Below, in pieces: positions 62,148-64,000 of a stretch of 64,000 bases of DNA. The number at the start of each line of letters is the position of its first letter. The stretch's first letter is position 1. Source of the DNA: Crossaster papposus (Eukaryota; Echinodermata; Asteroidea; Velatida; Solasteridae); NCBI GenBank assembly GCA_037893245.1, contig JBAIAA010000506.1, positions 1,549,001-1,613,000 of the forward strand, given 5' to 3'. The position numbers and the translations under genes are program-made. The notes below the pieces were generated by a model, which was given only the letters and a program-made list of their open reading frames with translations, had not been told where the DNA came from and did not search any database.

Positions 62148-64000
62148 TTGTTCCGACATCATGTGTCTATTTCTGTCCTGAAATTATCATTTTTGACATC
62201 ATTTTTGACATCATTTTTGACATCATTTTTGACATCATTTTTGACATCATTTTTGACATCATTTTTTAATGTAAGACTGAAAATGTATAATGCACACTTC
62301 TTTCCCTTAACATATTTAACTCGAGGGCTTGTTCCGACATCAGGTGTCTATTTCTGTCCTAAAATTATCATTTTTACATCATTTTTGACATCATTTTTTA
62401 TATCATTTTTTACATCATTTTTTACATCATTTTTTTACATCATTTTTGACTGTAAGACTGAAAATTTCTAATGCACACTTCTTTCCCTTAACATATTTAA
62501 CTCGAAGGCTTGTTCCGACATCAGGTGTCTATTTCTGTCCTGAAATTATCATTTTTGACATCATTTTTGACATTATTTTTGACATCATTTTTGACATCAT
62601 TTTTGACATCATTTTTGACATCATTTTTGACATCATGTTTGACTGTAAGACTTAAAATTTAAAATGCACACTTCTTTCCCTTAACATATTTAACTCGAGG
62701 GCTTGTTCCGACATCAGGTGTTTATTTCTTATGCACACTTCTTTCTCTTTACATATTTAACTCGAGGGCTTGTTCCGACATCATGTGTTTATTTCTTATG
62801 CACACTTATTTCCCTTAACATATTTAACTCGAGGGCTTGTTCCGTCATCAGGTGTTTATTTCTGATGCACACTTCTTTCCCTTTACATATTTAACTCGAG
62901 GGCTTGTTCCGACATCAGGTGTTTATTTCTTATGCACACTTCTTTCCCTTTACATATTTAACTCGAGGGCTTGTTCCAACATCAGGTGTTTATTTCTTAT
63001 GCACACTTCTTTCCCTTAACATATTTAACTCGAGGGCTTGTTCCGACATCATGTGTTTATTTCTCATGCACACTTCTTTCCCTTTACATATTTAACTCGA
63101 GGGCTTGTTCCGACATCAGGTGTTTATTTCTTATGCACACTTCTTTCCCTTTACATATTTAACTCGAGGGCTTGTTCCGACATCAGGTGTTTATTTCTGT
63201 ACTGAAATTATCATTTTTGACATCATTTTTGACATCATTTTTGACATCATTTTTGACATCATTTTTGACATCATTTTTGACATCATTTTTGACATCATTT
63301 TTGACATCATTTTTGACTGTAAGACTGAACTTTTATAATGCACACTTCTTTCCCTTAACATATTTACTTCGAGGGCTTGTTCCGACATCAGGTGTTTATT
63401 TCTTATGCACACTTCTTTCCCTTTACATATTTAACTCGAGGTCTTGTTCAGACATCAGGTGTTTATTTCGTATGCACACTTCTTTCCCTTTACATATTTA
63501 ACTCGAGGGCTTGTTCCGACATCAGGTGTTTATTTCTTATGCACACTGCTTTCCCTTTACATATTTAACTCGAGGGCTTGTTCCGACATCATGTGTCTAT
63601 TTCTGTCCTGAAATTATCATTTTTGACATCATTTTTGACATCATTTTTGACATCATTTTTGACATCATTTTTGAATGTAAGACTGAAAATTTATAATGCA
63701 CACTTCTTTCCCTTAACATATTCAACTCGAGGGCTTGTTCCGACATCAGGTGTCTATTTCTGTCCTAAAATTATCATTTTTGACATTATTTTTGACATCA
63801 TTTTTTATATCATTTTTTACATCATTTTTTACATCATTTTTTACATCATTTTTGACTGTAAGACTGACAATTTCTAATGCACACTTCTTTCCCTTAACAT
63901 ATTTAACTCGAAGGCTTGTTCCGACATCAGGTGTCTATTTCTGTCCTGAAATTATCATTTTTGACATCATTTTTGACATCATTTTTGACATCATTTTTGA
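62148..64000 (+). repeat. Right end of the window: L and S units
   Basis: Order 181, 181, 193, seven S (62703-63171), 205 (TGTACTG head), three S, 157, 181 and an L cut by the window edge. Private variants are TTCCAACATC near 62976, ATTTGTC-like and CTTATTTCCC changes in the S run, GAACTTTTATAATG near 63329 and TATTCAACTCGAG near 63720. The array continues beyond the edge. Confidence 0.92.

Larger units (their letters stand above)
1..64000 (+). repeat. Satellite array filling the whole window (core plus variable linker)
   Basis: Every base belongs to head-to-tail units sharing a 51 bp core. The core starts ACACTTCTTTCCC, passes through CATATTTAACTCGAGGG and ends TTGTTCCGACATCAGG; an example is 7261-7311. 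Linkers between cores are 0, 16 or 58+12n bp, giving units of 51, 67 or 109+12n bp. Hand tiling gives about 22, 258 and 249 of these, the first and last being cut by the window edges. All are in one orientation. The displayed strand is T-rich (the 67 bp unit has 28 T, 13 A, 16 C, 10 G). No unique sequence or foreign insert was seen. A eukaryotic satellite is inferred from the organisation, not from a database match. Confidence 0.97.

Noticed and set aside
1-64000. Telomeric repeat or ribosomal intergenic spacer
   Set aside because: No simple telomere motif and no rRNA sequence was seen. The 12-mer is confined to L linkers, and the array is longer than a typical spacer. I cannot exclude a subtelomeric location.
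1-64000. Promoters or TATA boxes (TTATAATG in L tails)
   Set aside because: TTATAATG occurs in most L tails as part of the repeat, with no gene downstream, so a regulatory call cannot be supported.

Overview
The whole 64 kb window is one uninterrupted satellite-DNA array. I found no gene, RNA gene, transposon, CRISPR array or unique sequence in it. The lack of genes, the higher-order tandem structure and the AT-rich, strand-asymmetric repeat suggest nuclear heterochromatin of a eukaryote (centromeric, pericentromeric, subtelomeric or sex-linked). I cannot name the organism, and nothing looks bacterial or viral. Every long reading frame is an artefact: most repeat lengths leave remainder 1 on division by 3, so no frame is kept from one repeat to the next.

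The array has three levels. Level 1 is a constant 51 bp core, running from ACACTTCTTTCCC to TTCCGACATCAGG and containing CTCGAG. Cores are separated by a linker of three kinds. No linker gives a 51 bp unit (called D here). A 16 bp linker gives a 67 bp unit (S). A linker of 58+12n bp gives a long unit (L) of 109+12n bp. Level 2 is a 12 bp minisatellite, ATTTTTGACATC, inside every L linker, with n from 2 to 16. Level 3 is higher-order repeats of about 0.5 to 4.8 kb, in which fixed strings of S, L and D units are duplicated in tandem. Tiling the window by hand from core to core gives about 258 S, 249 L and 22 D units, all in the same orientation.

Layout (units are counted from the TTG of TTGTTCCGACATCAG): 716-3149, a 1217 bp repeat in two copies; 3284-9903, four copies of a 1.6-1.7 kb repeat; 10286-13061, a 1388 bp repeat in two copies; 13062-27039, a family of 4221, 3682 and 2442 bp and a diverging fourth copy; 26846-29807, a 1.48 kb pair; 29808-34142, a region resembling 7-14 kb; 34143-40032, 2.24 kb repeats; 40033-42465, a transition with the most mutated cassette just before and inside it; 42466-51414, a family of 2.9-4.8 kb; 52261-53206, a 540 bp repeat; 54289-56378, a 1045 bp repeat with apparently identical copies; 56379-64000, further rearranged relatives.

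The units form two dialects. Left of about 41 kb, L heads read CAGTCC, L tails carry ACTTCATTCCC and long units carry TGACATCG. Right of about 43 kb the markers are TTAGTCC, TGTACTG and TTTACTTCGAG. Several units are clear hybrids of two unit types and mark individual unequal-crossover or gene-conversion events. The most distinctive finding is the architecture itself: an invariant core, a linker quantised in 12 bp steps, and near-strict rules for which unit follows which.
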